In this document: positions 11,097 to 23,419 of the stretch, piece after piece
How positions within the stretch are numbered: position 1 is the first letter of the stretch
Layout of the letters: each line of letters begins with the position of its first letter
Source of the DNA: Hymenopus coronatus
Taxonomy: Eukaryota; Arthropoda; Insecta; Mantodea; Hymenopodidae
Assembly: GCA_030762935.1 (NCBI GenBank)
Contig: CM060880.1
Span: 19,461,001-19,525,000 of the forward strand
Reading direction: 5' to 3'
DNA length: 64,000 bases
The notes under the pieces: generated by a model
Seen by the model: only the letters and a program-made list of their open reading frames with translations
Told to the model about the DNA's origin: nothing
Database searches by the model: none
Translations under genes and position numbers: made by a program

Positions 11097-11886
11097 TATG
11101 TGTTAAATTCACATGACTTTCTCTAGCTGCTCTACAAACTTCTTACAAAAGATGCTAATCGAGATAAGCATTAGCACACTGTTCTTATTACTTAGTTCCT
11201 TATACGCAGAAGGAAACTAAAGGAATGCGCTATGCTACAGCGATAGTCAAATATTTTAAAAGCTATCGTTATGCGATTGCAAAAAGTGTACGTACTTTAC
11301 AAGTGAAACCAATAACAAGGAATATCTCGGAAACGGTTACCTCCACAACAAAAACGAAAAGGACATAAATTGTGTTTATTGGCGAGATCTACATTGTTTG
11401 TGCAGTAAGTTCTTGTCTATCTCTTACGGTTTAGTAGCTAATCTAAATTCGGCAAAATTGATTAAAATAAAGAGGTCTTCAGAGGCTACTACATACATTT
11501 TATTTTATTTGGGATGCAAATATCTTTAATATACGGGATTTTAATCAAAATCGTTAGAGCCATTTTTAAGAAAATCAAAATTTTCGAAAATATTTCCATG
11601 TAAAGGGTAGTTGGAAGTGGGTGGATTTATTTTTTACAAAATCTTCGTGTCACATCCTTGGAAGATACTGAACTTAAATACTAAGTTTCGTATTTAACGG
11701 ACTTTTCGTTTTTGAACTAGGCTGTCTACAGACACATACACGAACCCCCTTTTTTTTTTTTTTTTTTTTTTTTTTTGATCCAGGAGATCCAAAACGTGTA
11801 TTTCCGGTGAAATCTTGGTATCGAATTTTTGGGTGGATTGCAATATGTTCTCTATATACCATATGCATAGCACATGTAGAGAAAGT
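11097..11886 (+). mobile_element. Family A, end-to-end copy with T-run in place of CA array
   Basis: Both ends are present: ATGTGTTAAATTCACATGAC at the left and a palindrome ending TGTAGAGAAAGT at the right. In place of the CA array other copies carry after GACACA, this one has CACGAACCCCC followed by about 27 T's (11750-11776). Confidence 0.85.
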
Positions 11887-11889
11887 AAA

Positions 11890-13270
11890 ACATTCACATA
11901 GAAATGAATGAAAGTATAGTGTCAACAAAGTATAAACACAACAACGTTTCTAATTTTCTGGGCGTATAAATGTGTTTGCCTGTCTGACAAGGTTGCATGC
12001 ACTCTCACTGTCTACAAGCCTTCAAGCAGCGGTTTCAAAAATCAGGATGCTTCTCCATCAGCCCCTGGCATAATTCAGGTACCAATCAACTGCTTTTGGC
12101 TGGTGCTGCAATGCTAGATATCATTTCAGAAATGCATCTTTAAAAGGGCACTTCAGGCCTGGAATCTGCTAATACCAGAAACCTGAGTAGAATTCTTCCA
12201 TCACGAAAACTGCTCAACTGTCCGTTATCAATTCTTTTGGACTGAAAATTTCTCTAACTACAGCTAAATGATATATAGTATCACAAACGCAGAAAATATT
12301 CCAAAGAAGCTTCCCGACTTTTTGGACCTCTTTATATTTTTGTTCTGTTTGCGATTTTTAACACTTATATCTGAACCTTTCATTTTATACAGCAAAAGGT
12401 TTTATTTCTTTAGCGTTTATTTTACGCACCAATCGAACCGGTGGCTTTACTTGCGTTTTTGCTTTAAACAGAATATTCCTCACCCTACATCTCGGTCCCC
12501 CCCCCCTTCCGCTTTCTTCCCCACTCTTCCTTTCACATTCTCCACCACCATTCTTCACATCTCCCTCACCCTTATCTGTGCAGTATACTGTGATATTTTG
12601 AAAATCGATAGTGACACTTTTTTTCGTCCCAAATTAAAACACCAGAGCCCACAAACTGGTTTAATAGCCTCTTCTTTACCTATCGGAAGCAGGTATACTG
12701 TTTCTAGTGGAAACCGATTTACGCAAAAAGTAATATTAAAAAAACTGTTATACTTTATTAAATACATATTCAACCTTAGGGAAACTATATGCATTTCTAA
12801 GCACACTTGTATACTTACAAACTTTATTATTATTGCTATTACTATTATTATATAAACTAATAATAGCGAAATCTTTTATCACTTCATTTTGCTCCAAACT
12901 ACTAGAAACTCCCTTACAGCAACGTTTAAGATGCAATGTAGACTATTTTTTTTAAGTGGGACATTAAGTTGTTTTACAATGCGTTTCACAAACACCGCTT
13001 CGCCCTTTCTTCCCCCATCCTCATACACATTCTCTACAAACGCTTGAAATCCTTTATCCATAAAAAAATCCAAAATTAAAATAAGATTTATTACACTCAT
13101 ATGCCTTTCTTTACCCATTCTTCAACAAACAATTCTTTAAAAAGCTCAGCTCAGGGGCCTCTTTTGAGCAACATTCTACTCAGAACATAAGTGTTTTACT
13201 TTGTTTGCCCTCCTCTACCCCTCCCCCTACTGCGGTAGACGCCTGTTGAGAGGAGGCTGTTGTGGATCAG
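11890..13270. other. No recognisable gene
   Basis: The longest open frame here is 195 codons at 12268-12855. It comes from a T/C-rich stretch with a C-run near 12499-12509 and AT-rich codons. No domain is visible and I do not call it a gene. Confidence 0.5.
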
Positions 13271-13274
13271 TCCG

Positions 13275-13425
13275 ATGCCTAGTAAGAAAGTGAAGACAGA
13301 GATGACATAAGATACGGCTCAACTGGGTGACAGGAAAGATTATGGAGCAATTGGTGGAATGAATGGCGGGGGAAACCTGGAGAACACAGAAGCAGCTTCG
13401 TCCACCCAAATCACTTGAGATCGAA
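13275..13425 (-). mobile_element. SINE family 3, degenerate
   Basis: Carries the family 3 core GATTATGGAGCAATTGGTGG, GAATGGCGGGGGAAACC and TCGTCCACCC, then a decayed tRNA-like head ending GAGATCGAACC. The head is at the right, so the transcription sense is minus. Confidence 0.7.
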
Positions 13426-13535
13426 CCTAAGTGTTCAAAGGAGCGTTAAATAAGTCAGAAACATGTTGGTATCCATTTACTACAACAGACACCAGCTTAC
13501 TTTTCTTTGAACCATATCACCATTATTTAAAAAAA

Positions 13536-14399
13536 TCTGATGTGTTACACTCACATAGCTTTCTCTAGCTGCTCTACAAATCTCCTACACGAGATTATTC
13601 TTCTTTGTACACAATGCTAATCGAGATAAATATTAACAGAATGTTCTTATTACTAAGTTCCTTATAAGTAGGAGAGATTAAGGGAATGCGCTATGCTAAA
13701 GTGATTGTCAAATGTTTTAAAAGTTATCGTCATGCGATTGTCATTGCAAATCACTTCTTTGCTTGGCTAGGAGTAGAACAAAAGAAAAACGGGCACTTCC
13801 TGTCTGAGAAAAGTTTTAAGTACTTCACAATTGAAACCAGTAACAAGGAATATCTCGGAAACGGTTACCTCCAGAACAAAAACCTAAAGGACATAAATTG
13901 TGTGTTTTACGTGATGTACATTTTTTGTGTAGTGAGTTTTTTTCTATCTCTTACGGTTTAGCAGTTAAGCAAAATTCATCCAGAATAAAGAGCTCTTCAG
14001 AGGCTATTCCCCAAAAATTCCAGATATACATTTTATTTCGGACATAAATTGCTTTAATATACGGGATTTTAATCAAAATCGTTAGAGCCATTTTTAAGAA
14101 AATCAACGTTTTCGAAATTTTTTCCATGTAAAGGATAGTTTGTGGTAGGGGGATTTTTTTTTTAAAATCTTCGTGTCGCATCTAAATACCAAGTTTGGTA
14201 TTTAACGGTCTTTTCGTTTTGGGGCTATGCTGTCCACAGACACAGACATACACACGGACCTTTTTTTAAAAATGCTTTTTTCGGACTCAGGGGACCCCAA
14301 AACATATATTTCCGGTGAAATTTCGGTATCGAATTTTTGGGTGCATTACAATACCTTCTCTATCCCTATGTACATTGTATATATTGGGCTAGAGAAAGT
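13536..14399 (+). mobile_element. Family A, end-to-end copy
   Basis: TCTGATGTGTTACACTCACA left end after an A-run and a shortened palindrome at the right, closing in TAGAGAAAGT at 14399. The CA array is reduced to a few units near 14248-14256. Confidence 0.85.
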
Positions 14400-14402
14400 A
14401 AA

Positions 14403-16250
14403 TAAGAAACAAACACGCAGCTTGATCGCTGTGCAGGTTGTTCCAATACATATGCATTACCGTGCCATGGGGAAAGCAGCTCTAGCTTATGATAAACGCT
14501 TTCAGCGCTCGACGCGACACGTGGAAAACGATTTTACGCGACGATAGTCAACTGGCAACTTCGCACTCTTGCCACGAAAAAGCGAAAGTAACAAACTGCT
14601 GTAATATTTCTTCTTGCTAGGCTTGTGGTACTACCAACACCGGCTTAACAAAATCACCAGAAAGTGGAGCAGATTCTCTCAATTGCGTGCTTTCATACAC
14701 CTCGTTCCTTTGGGAACTTGTTGAAAAACGAGTTTTAAAAAGTGGTAACGCGGCCAACCAAGCATGTACTTGTGTTAGTCGAGAGCTTTAGCAGACAATT
14801 TCATTCAAAATTAGAAAACGTAACACTTTTGCAAATGCTACACACTTCAAAATAATCTACTTTTACTTTCTTTACCACTTCAACATTGAGTAGAAAAGTT
14901 GTAAAAGTATTCTACCAAAATATTCGACGTCGAGATTGCTTTATCAAGAATTATGTTCCAAGGTCCCCTTTAAAAAAAAAAAAAAAAAGAAGAAAAAAAA
15001 CACTAATGCTTAGAAAAACATGGGTGGCATGTCTTCTGAGAACAAAATGATTTAAAAACGAAGTCGATTCCCTGGTATTGTTTTAACAAAGATGCAACAC
15101 GAACATTTTCGAAGAACATTCGCTTCTCAAACTATTCATTAAATACAAAATGATTCGTTATTTTTTATTTCGACGAAAAAGACTACAAATATGTTTATTA
15201 AAATACCATGATTTGAGATATTTCTGAGATTAATAAAAGGTATGTCTACCTTTAAAAGTTTCTGTCTTTATCGTGAGCGGGTTTTGTATAATTCGGTAAA
15301 ACTAGTAAACTTCAAAAATACATTCACACCAATGTGCATAATGTGAAATTCAATATTCGAAATGGAAATTACTTTACTACCTGATGTTTTGTTTTAGTTC
15401 TTTCAATGTGTGGGATTTGTTGCATACCTCGTATTTTTAAAGTAGTTCCCAGTAGATTAAAATCACATGCAATTAAATCAGGTGATCGTGAATTCTTTCC
15501 TAATTACCCTACTTTCAAAAGTTTTATGAATCTAATGTCTCTTAAGCTCGCAATATATTTTAAAATACGATAAGGCTATCTCTTTTAGTTCTGGAGAAAA
15601 AAAGATCACGCTAAAAACTGTGGTTCTCCTAAAACTCCCATTTACCTGTAGAAATATATTAAAGTCATCCTAGAACATAGTTAGTCCTTTCCTGCCCCTC
15701 TTCTTCAAGCCTAGCTTCTTTTCATCATCATCATCATCATCTTCTACGACACCTTACCTGTTTAGTCATATTTTCCATTGTAATTCCGCCTTTGGAGATT
15801 AGCACGTGTCCAGATGTGTATGTGCTTTACTACTTTAATTCGGTTTATACTTCTTAATTCAAGGCCAAAACAGCGCCGTGTACACCAAATTGCAATATTT
15901 TTCTCTCCGCAGCAGCATAATTTGGAATCTTGGACCATATTGTGTTGTTGAAATTCGGTCACATTTCGTCTCTTGCCTTGAAGACGTTTTGCTACACGCT
16001 GCGATTCTGTAAGATTACTGTTTAGGTTGGCATAAGCAATAATGCTTTTACTACAAAGCAAGCTAAATTGTAGCATTCTAGACCAAAAGGTTTCTGAAAT
16101 GAAGCAGTTAAGAACAATAAAATAACTTGCAATAATATTTAAAAATAAATATTAATCGAAGTATGCAAAAAAGCTTTAAATAATTAAACTAAACAAAAAT
16201 AAAAGTGTATATTATTTTCAATAATGACTATTTAATCTCCCCTTGAAACA
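14403..16250. other. No recognisable gene
   Basis: Mostly unique-looking sequence. It contains an A-rich run at about 14972-15000 and a (CAT)n run at 15722-15741. A 104-codon minus-strand frame at 15762-16076 shows no domain that I recognise. Confidence 0.45.
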
Positions 16251-16257
16251 AAAGTAT

Positions 16258-16330
16258 CCACCCCGGCTGGGAATCGAACACAGGGTCTCTGGGAAAGAAG
16301 CCAGAAGTTTTGACTACTGACTGCAAAGAC
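16258..16330 (-). repeat. tRNA-like sequence, minus strand
   Basis: The minus strand shows a B-box-like GTTCGATTCCC near 16268 with tRNA-like spacing to an A-box-like region. It is probably the head of a decayed SINE. Confidence 0.4.
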
Positions 16331-16496
16331 AATCGTGTAGATTCGCAATCGGCTTACACTTCCCGTATTTGTAGGTCTGACACCCCCCTAACTTACAAGT
16401 CAATGCCTAGGGGTCAGAGGTCAGTCGGGGAGCCTAAGGCACGAAACCACAGAATGAAGAACCTGTTACGAGGAGTCGGTCCTAGCCAGGCGTGAA

Positions 16497-16797
16497 CATG
16501 AGGAAGTGGATGATATGAATGTAGGAGCTTTTCCAAAATGAATAGCAATCCAATTTATAGCTCAAAATTATATAAATTTGACATCTACTGTTCTTATTAT
16601 ATCATCTGAAATTGATGTTAGGAAAGGTGATGATGGAGCAATTGGTGGAATGAGTGGCGGGGGAAACCGGAGGGCCCGGAGAAAGACTGCCCAGACACCG
16701 CTTTGTCCACTACAAATCCCACATGCTGGCGCACGGGATCGCACCCGGGTCGACTAAATGGGAGGCGAGCGGTCTAACCACTCAACCACGGCGTCGC
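16497..16797 (-). mobile_element. SINE family 3
   Basis: Clear copy from GATGATGGAGCAATTGGTGG through GAGTGGCGGGGGAAACCGG and CGCTTTGTCCAC to a tRNA-like head. The head on the minus strand has A box GTTGAGTGGTTAGA and B-box-like GGTGCGATCCC. The tail (16497-16615) is AT-rich and may contain a small insertion. Confidence 0.8.
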
Positions 16798-16799
16798 CT

Positions 16800-18084
16800 T
16801 ATCTTGTACATTCTTCTCTAAAAAATCCTGTCATATAACAAACGAACCTCAAAACAATGCTAATATGTACATTTAGTATCATGTTAAGTTTTAGGAACAC
16901 TCAACTGACAAATGTTAGTTTCAAGTGCTGACAACAACTTCATAATCATCGAGATTTATGACAGACTTTTTTCGTGAACAATAAGCGGGTTTTTTTTGTT
17001 TTTTTTTTTAAGAAAGAGTAGCCATGTTCTTGCAGGCGATTAACATTGGAGCACTTTAGCACAGAAGCCAGTTTGCAGTGCATTGAAATCAGGCAGTTAG
17101 TGGTCGCAGGATTCTTGACAGAGTTGTTAATGCAGCACACACAGTAAAATATGGTATCGGTTTTCTGAACACGTTACCTATCACTACACGCGTTATGGAG
17201 GCTCACAAAGCCTGTCCTTGAGGACGTATGGCAGTAACATAACTTTTCTGCAGTCTCGTTATTCCCTGACCTAACCATATCTAGCATGCAGTCTCCCAGA
17301 GCAGTAAATTTATTCCCCTTCCCCCGTACTTACAAGACTTGCCATTAGGCAAGATTACGAACCGGCTAAACCAGACTGCCCTCTGCAAACACCACTTTTA
17401 TCAAAGCTTCCAGTACCAAGTCAGAACAGTAATTATGTCCGACGAGGATATTCCCAAGTCTGCTGCCGGTGTAAATAATTCCTAAATGTCAGGGAGAGTA
17501 AAAAGAAGTCCTTAAACCTATTAAAATCACTTGCAACCAACTAAAATGGATAAGTAAAGAAAAGCCGACAGCTTTGCGGCTGCGAAGAAACTAGTTGAGA
17601 AATAAAATAAATCTTCGGTATCTATCAATCACCAAAGTAAAAACTATCGTATCTTCTGATACTGATAAAATAACCTGTAAGTCAAATGTTAGCACAATTC
17701 AGAGTTAAATCCTTTTGTGCTAAGACATCTACTCTTTTCGGTGTAAAATCTAGATGGCATTACTTAAAAAGATGGCAGCATTTTTGTGAACCGCATTTAG
17801 ATTAAAATCCACCTTTCACAAGTGTCACAGACAATTATTTCAAAGACTATAATAGTGTCCGTGTCTGTCTACATTCAAGAGGTCCCAAGTTCGAATATCG
17901 AACGAGTGAACTAATTTTGAATGTTGCCATACTCTTAAACCCATTATCGATGATTTTTCAGCTGAGATGTTCAAATTGCATTGGAGAGCGGGAGATTATT
18001 TTCAGTTACAATGTTTTACAAGGTGCGCATATTGAGGCCATTACTATTCCTACTACGCACTTACAGAAGTAGAGCATGCATTAC
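16800..18084. other. No recognisable gene
   Basis: Unique-looking sequence. A GGTCCCAAGTTCGAATATCG stretch near 17881-17900 weakly recalls a B box, but no A box accompanies it. Confidence 0.4.
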
Positions 18085-18174
18085 ATTTCACCCCAACATT
18101 CTATGTCGAGATTTCACCGGGAATTTAAGTTTTGAGACCTGAACCCAAAATAGAGCATACTTAACAAAATGTCG

Positions 18175-18219
<45 letters not shown>

Positions 18220-18462
18220 CAGGACAACTCGAAAACGAAAGGTGGGTAAAATATTTAAATTGGTATTTAAGTGCAGTTTCTTCAAAGGATACGACAAAAA
18301 AGATTTCAAGAAAATCTTCCCCACTCCAAACTACCCTTTGTATGGCAATAGATCCCGTTAAACCACTTTTGGGAGGTAAATTGTTCGGTTTCAGTTTTGA
18401 AATACTTTTACTTTTCTCAAATTGGAAGTCATTATTCGTCTTGTTTTTTTTTTTTTCTTTCT
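18085..18462 (-). mobile_element. Family A, internally deleted and lacking both ends
   Basis: Inverted body with GAGATTTCACCGGGAAT, a (GT)n array at 18176-18219, AACTCGAAAACGAAAGG and TCCAAACTACCCTTTG. It then jumps to CGGTTTCAGTTTTGAAATAC, so a middle stretch is deleted. Neither the palindrome nor the TCTGATG end is present. Confidence 0.75.
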
Positions 18463-18465
18463 TCT

Positions 18466-19440
18466 TGATCAAATAAAGAAAACAGAATTTAGCGACTAGC
18501 TCTAAAAATATTTGATTATGGCACTAGCCTACTATTCCTCTATTCCCTACGAGTACTCTGTACCTGCAAATGTTCATCAGATATACTATAAAATAGAATA
18601 AGATTTTTTAACTTATTGAAGAGTTGGTAGAGAAAACCACATACATATTCATGCATTTATTTAATTCTGATTGGGTTTCTTTCGTTTAGGCTTGGTAAGA
18701 CATCGTGTAAGTAAATATTAAACAAAGCGGAAATATCCTTGACTGCATTCTTGTCCTAAACCATTAAAAACCTACAGTTAACCAGTACCTTGGTTTCAAC
18801 ACTTTAGAAAAAGAACAAACTTCTAAGGTAAATAGCCCAGCAAACATAGAACGTCGTTGACCAAATAATACAACAAAACTAAGTACAGTTCTTTGTAGAT
18901 ACAACAATGGTTGGTTTGTTTTTTTATGTTCAGGGCTTACCTAATAATTATTCAGCGAAGAACAAAGCAGAAGATATTATGTTTTATATAATTAATGACG
19001 ACTTTTACCGGTACAGTGGCTTCCAGACGCTGGCCACTTCCGCTGGTTGGCTGGCAGGTTGTAGAAACCAGCCCGTCACCTTGAGGACATGATACCCACC
19101 TGTCCCTTCAGACAGACAGGCTGCATTGTGTGCAATGCTAACTGTGGCTGTTTGCGGTTTCTAGTCTCAGCCAGTTGATTTACAACCCTCGCGAGAAAGA
19201 AGAAAATCTACCAACAGAGAGGCACCCAATACCAGGGGTATCCACCAACATACTACAAGATGATGCAAAATCCAACCAGAGCAGCTCACCATCGTCACGC
19301 TATATCATTTGTACATTAATGGGAAACTAGTAGCACATACATTGTAATTACAACCCAATGGCATTTAATTTCTCTTGGACTAGGCCCTGCCCTTCTGCAT
19401 CTTGGTAGATGTGTTATCGCACTGTTTAAAACAAAAAAAA
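18466..19440. other. No recognisable feature
   Basis: AT-rich sequence with a GC-richer patch at 19010-19130. No shared repeat or coding signal was found. Confidence 0.45.
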
Positions 19441-19441
19441 A

Positions 19442-20185
19442 TCTGATATGTTCCATTCACATGACTTTCTCTACATCTCTGTAATAAATTATTGTGAATA
19501 AGTTTATTCTTCCATCTATTTCATGCTAATCGAGACAAACATTAGCATAAACGATCTTCTTTCTTAGTTCCTTATAAGCAGAGGGAAATAAGGGAATACA
19601 CTAAACTAAACCAACAGACAAATGTTTCTTTGCCTGGCCAGGAATTGACAAGTTCCCATAAGAGAAACGCTTTAAGTACCTATTTTAAAACTGAAATCCG
19701 CAACAAGGAATATCTCAAAAACGGTCAACTCCACGAAAAAAAACATGTATATGATATAAATTGTGTGTTTTAAGTAGATCTACATTTTTGTGTAGTAAGA
19801 TAATGTTTATCTCTCATGGTTTGCCAGTTATACAAAATTCAGAAACATTCAAGATATACCTACATTTTACTTGTCATGTAAACATCTTAAACTTAAGAGA
19901 TTTTAATGAAAATCGTTAGCCATTTTTGAGAAAAAAAAAATGTTCGAAAATATTTCGATGTAAAGGTTAGTTGCGGTTGGGGGGATTTTCTTGAAAAACT
20001 TCGTGTCGCATTCTTGGAAGATACTAACTTAAAAACCAAGTTTAGTATTAACGGACTTCTTGTTATTGAGCTAAGTCGCCCACACACCCACGGACATTTT
20101 TCTAAAAGTGCTTTCTTTGGATTCAGAGGGACCCAAAACAAAACATGTGTTTAGAGTGAAATGTTGTCTAATTTTTAGTGCGTTT
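19442..20185 (+). mobile_element. Family A, 3'-truncated
   Basis: Intact left end (TCTGATATGTTCCATTCACA) and body through GATTCAGAGGGACCCAAAAC. It dissolves after TCTAATTTTTAGTGCGTTTA, so the terminal palindrome is missing. The CA array is very short (near 20080-20090). Confidence 0.8.
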
Positions 20186-20419
20186 ACAAAAATAAGGTTA
20201 CTTCGAGATTTGAATGTTGCAGATTTATGTAAAGCATTTGTTGCCAATCTCAACACTTGTTGCCATTCATTTTTGAATGTCCTTGTTTTAAAGATTTACC
20301 TAAACGCTATGCATATAAAGAGAGCCCGAAACAAAACTGAGCAATAGTAATTAGGGGGGAAAACAAACAAACAAATGTGTCGTTCACTTTATTCACTTCC
20401 AATTAGAATGGGAATGGTA

Positions 20420-20488
20420 CTCTTGGAAGATGCTGAATGCATTTGTAATTGTATAAACAAATTTGGTATTTACCCCACTTTCGTTTTT
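20420..20488 (+). mobile_element. Family A fragment abutting next copy
   Basis: Short piece from CTCTTGGAAGATGCTGAA to TTTCGTTTTT, ending exactly where the inverted copy at 20489 starts. The T-run is shared between them. Confidence 0.55.
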
Positions 20489-21348
20489 ACTTTTCTCTAA
20501 TTTCGATATACTACATTGGCAGAGAACGCATTGCACTCCACCTAAATATTCGATATGCTGGATATGCACGTTTTAGGGTCCCTGAATAACAATAAGTATT
20601 TTAAGAAAAAGTTCCGTGTGTATGTGTGTATGTGTGTGTCCGTGCGTCTGTGAACAACATAACTCAAAAATGAAAAGTCCGTTAAATACCAAACTAGGTA
20701 TTTTCCCCGCATCTTCCAGGATGCGACTCGAAGATTTTTAAGAAAATACCTCCACCCCCAACTACCGTTTACATGGAACTTTTTTCGAAAATGTTGATTT
20801 TCACAAAAGTGGCTCTTATCGATTTTGATTTAAATATAGTATATTAAAGATATTTACCTGAAAAATAAAATGTATATCTTGAATTTTCTGGGAATAACCT
20901 CTGAAGACTTCTTTATTCTCGATGCATTTTGAGGAATTTTGCATGAACGCTAAACCATAAGAGATGGACAAAAACTTACCACACAAAAAATGTAAAGCAC
21001 GCTAAAACACACAATGTATGTAATATACATTTTTTCGTGGAGTTAATCGTTTTTGAGATATTCCTTGGAGATTGGTTTCAGCTTTGAAAAACTTACTTTT
21101 CTCCTACAGGAATTTGTCAACTCCTGTTCGTGCAAACAAAGGAACTTCAGTCACATAGCAACCAGCTTTTGGCTTTCACTTTAACCTATGGTACGCCCTT
21201 ATTTCACTTCTACTTACAAGGAAGCAAGTAATAAGACTATTTCTGCTAAGTTTTTCTTGATTAGCATGAAGTAAATAGAAGCCTAAGCTTTTTAACAATG
21301 ATTTGTTGCAGAGATATAGAGAAAGGCATGTGAATGGAACACAACAGA
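20489..21348 (-). mobile_element. Family A, end-to-end copy
   Basis: Inverted copy. A degraded palindrome starts at ACTTTTCTCTA, the (GT)-rich array is at 20617-20640, and a clear outer end GAATGGAACACAACAGA is at 21348, followed by T's. Confidence 0.85.
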
Positions 21349-21496
21349 TTTTTTTAAGTGTTTCATTTGCATAGCCCCGTTTAACTTTGATTGTAATATC
21401 GAAACAACTCATATTACGGCAGCTTTAGAACATTAAGTTTATCACCTGATATTACTAAACACATGCATATTCACTTTCATTTTCACACTTCCAGAC

Positions 21497-21573
21497 TCTG
21501 TGGTGGATAGGGATTAATTCCCGCCCTCGGGACACCCGGGTGAGAAGTCAGCTAGCTGCCTGACCACTAGACC
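21497..21573 (-). repeat. tRNA-like sequence, minus strand
   Basis: The minus strand reads with an A box TCTAGTGGTCAGG and a degenerate B box GGGAATTAATCCC at tRNA spacing. The B box departs from the consensus, so this looks like a tRNA pseudogene or SINE head. Confidence 0.5.
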
Positions 21574-23195
21574 GCAATATATTCTACCTGTTTATATTCA
21601 ATAGCTAAACGCGCAAGTGTCAAGAGGTTCTCTGGAATGAAGATGACTCAGTAAATTGTACAAATAAAACAAAACAAGCCACAGAGAGGAGGAGATGGAG
21701 TAAAGACGAACACAAAGAACGTCAACAAAGTATCACGCACTTATTGAAATAGAATTTTGTGACAGTGAACAAAGAGGAGTGAGATGCGGTTGATGAATGA
21801 CCTCGCCATAATAAAAACAAATCGCATGTAGAAGTCTTACACAGCCACAAATCCATTTAACTTGCCGATGACAACAGCCCAAAGGTTTCCAGAGAGTTAG
21901 CATCAAAGGTTAAGGATTTAAGTAAGCTTTTGTCTTTAATGGTGGTAGTGCCGAATCGTACTATTCAGCAAGTGGGCGTTATAGCTTTATGTGTAGAGCT
22001 CCATTTTGGGTTCCGAAGCGCATACAGTTACGAACACACAGAGCAGTCAGCGATATACGTCTCCCGTATATTTCAACCTTATTTTATTGAGTCTCCCGAC
22101 TATTTGGACTCTTTCTCCCATATTTCATACACTGGGTTTTAGAAGAATATTTGGAATATGCGACATATCGAAGTGGTAGCTCCTTTTTCCCAGCAGTATT
22201 TTAATTAGTTGTTGGTAGCAATGGTAGCATGCGTCTTTTTCACTTGCGTCTTTGAATTGAAGAGAGGAACACGTGTTTTGTTTGCTTGTGGTTCTGTAAA
22301 GCAAGTAAAATCATGGAAGGCGATGACCGCAATGAACTGATCGGCCACTCAAGGTGTCAGGAAAACCATTCCTGAAATCTCCCTTGTTTTTAGTTAGAAA
22401 ACCTGGCAACCCTACAGCGGTTTAAAGAGAGGGTAATGGGGAGGGGTTTGTAGTGTAAACATGCTCACGCTGAAGTATAATCTGTTCCAAAAGTGGCTCA
22501 TGTGCTGCCATTATTATGCATCATAAAGATTCAGGATAATAATGTGCATAGCCTTAAAAAGACAATGAACACAAATCAACCAAACTCGCTCAGACTTCAC
22601 TGCAGTGAATTACAAAATACATTTTTACGCTATCGAAAGAAAAGGCTCTCCTCCTGTCACTCAGAATCATCCACAAGTATCTTCAGTGTCAAACGCCTAT
22701 CTTTTCGTGTTCAATCTGCGCTCTCTTACAGCCTTCACTGGTTTATCTACAAGTTGCTGATCCCCATGGCCGCGCTCGCCAAAGTACCTAGCTTTGGTAA
22801 ATGTGTATATGCCTGTGTATCTGTACGTAAAAGAAAAAAGGAAACAAACTAGGAAAACAACAGAAATGTGGAAATAGAAAAAACAAAAAAACCAGCAGGA
22901 ACTGAACGAGGCCAGGCAGTGTGCAGTGCTAAACAATGCAACACGTTCCTAAACGGGCTGTAGAAACACGCCTACTCCATAGCTATTCTCTGTGTGCACC
23001 AAACATTAATCCGGCAATTACGTTACCCCAGATCAGGCTGTATTAAGGTGTATCATACCCGTTGCTTAGAAGCTCGGAAATTCCCCGGTCCTTCTGTGGT
23101 TTACCGCTAATATACGACGAGTGTTTCAAAATTCATAATAAGCAATTCTAGTGAAATCAGAAGGTTGAAGCAAGAGTTTACACTACATAAAAAAA
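21574..23195. other. No recognisable gene
   Basis: Unique-looking sequence with open frames of 70-119 codons (for example 22493-22852), none with a visible domain. The 119-codon frame lacks repeat homologues inside the window, so a real exon cannot be excluded. Confidence 0.4.
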
Positions 23196-23198
23196 AAA

Positions 23199-23260
23199 TG
23201 TGATGTGCTGCAGTCAAGTTAGTTTCTCTACTCACTCTTCTACAAACTATTAATATTCTC
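23199..23260 (+). mobile_element. Family A, left-end fragment
   Basis: TGTGATGTGCTGCAGTCAAG followed by TTTCTCTACTCACTCTTCTA corresponds to the left ~60 bp. The body is missing. Confidence 0.5.
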
Positions 23261-23324
23261 ATTTTTCTTAATACGACTTGAAAACATAGGTAGAATGAAT
23301 TATTTGAAAATAGATGTTCCATTC

Positions 23325-23410
23325 GTGTTCTTGAAGGATGCTGAATTAAAATAAGTGGTATTTAAACGACTATTCGTTTTGAATTAATACTATTCACACA
23401 ACACATCCAG
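23325..23410 (+). mobile_element. Family A, 3'-region fragment
   Basis: GTTCTTGAAGGATGCTGAA to TATTCACACAACACATCC matches the stretch just before the CA array. It stops at the palindrome of the inverted neighbour. Confidence 0.5.
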
Positions 23411-23419
23411 AATTTTTTT

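Noticed and set aside
12268..12855. 195-codon open frame, the longest after the hAT transposase
   Set aside because: It spans T/C-rich and AT-rich low-complexity sequence with no domain and biased codons. Chance is more likely.
14403..16250. Host gene in the larger gaps between repeats
   Set aside because: No frame shows a domain, splice pattern or coding bias I can support. Silence on this is safer than guessing.
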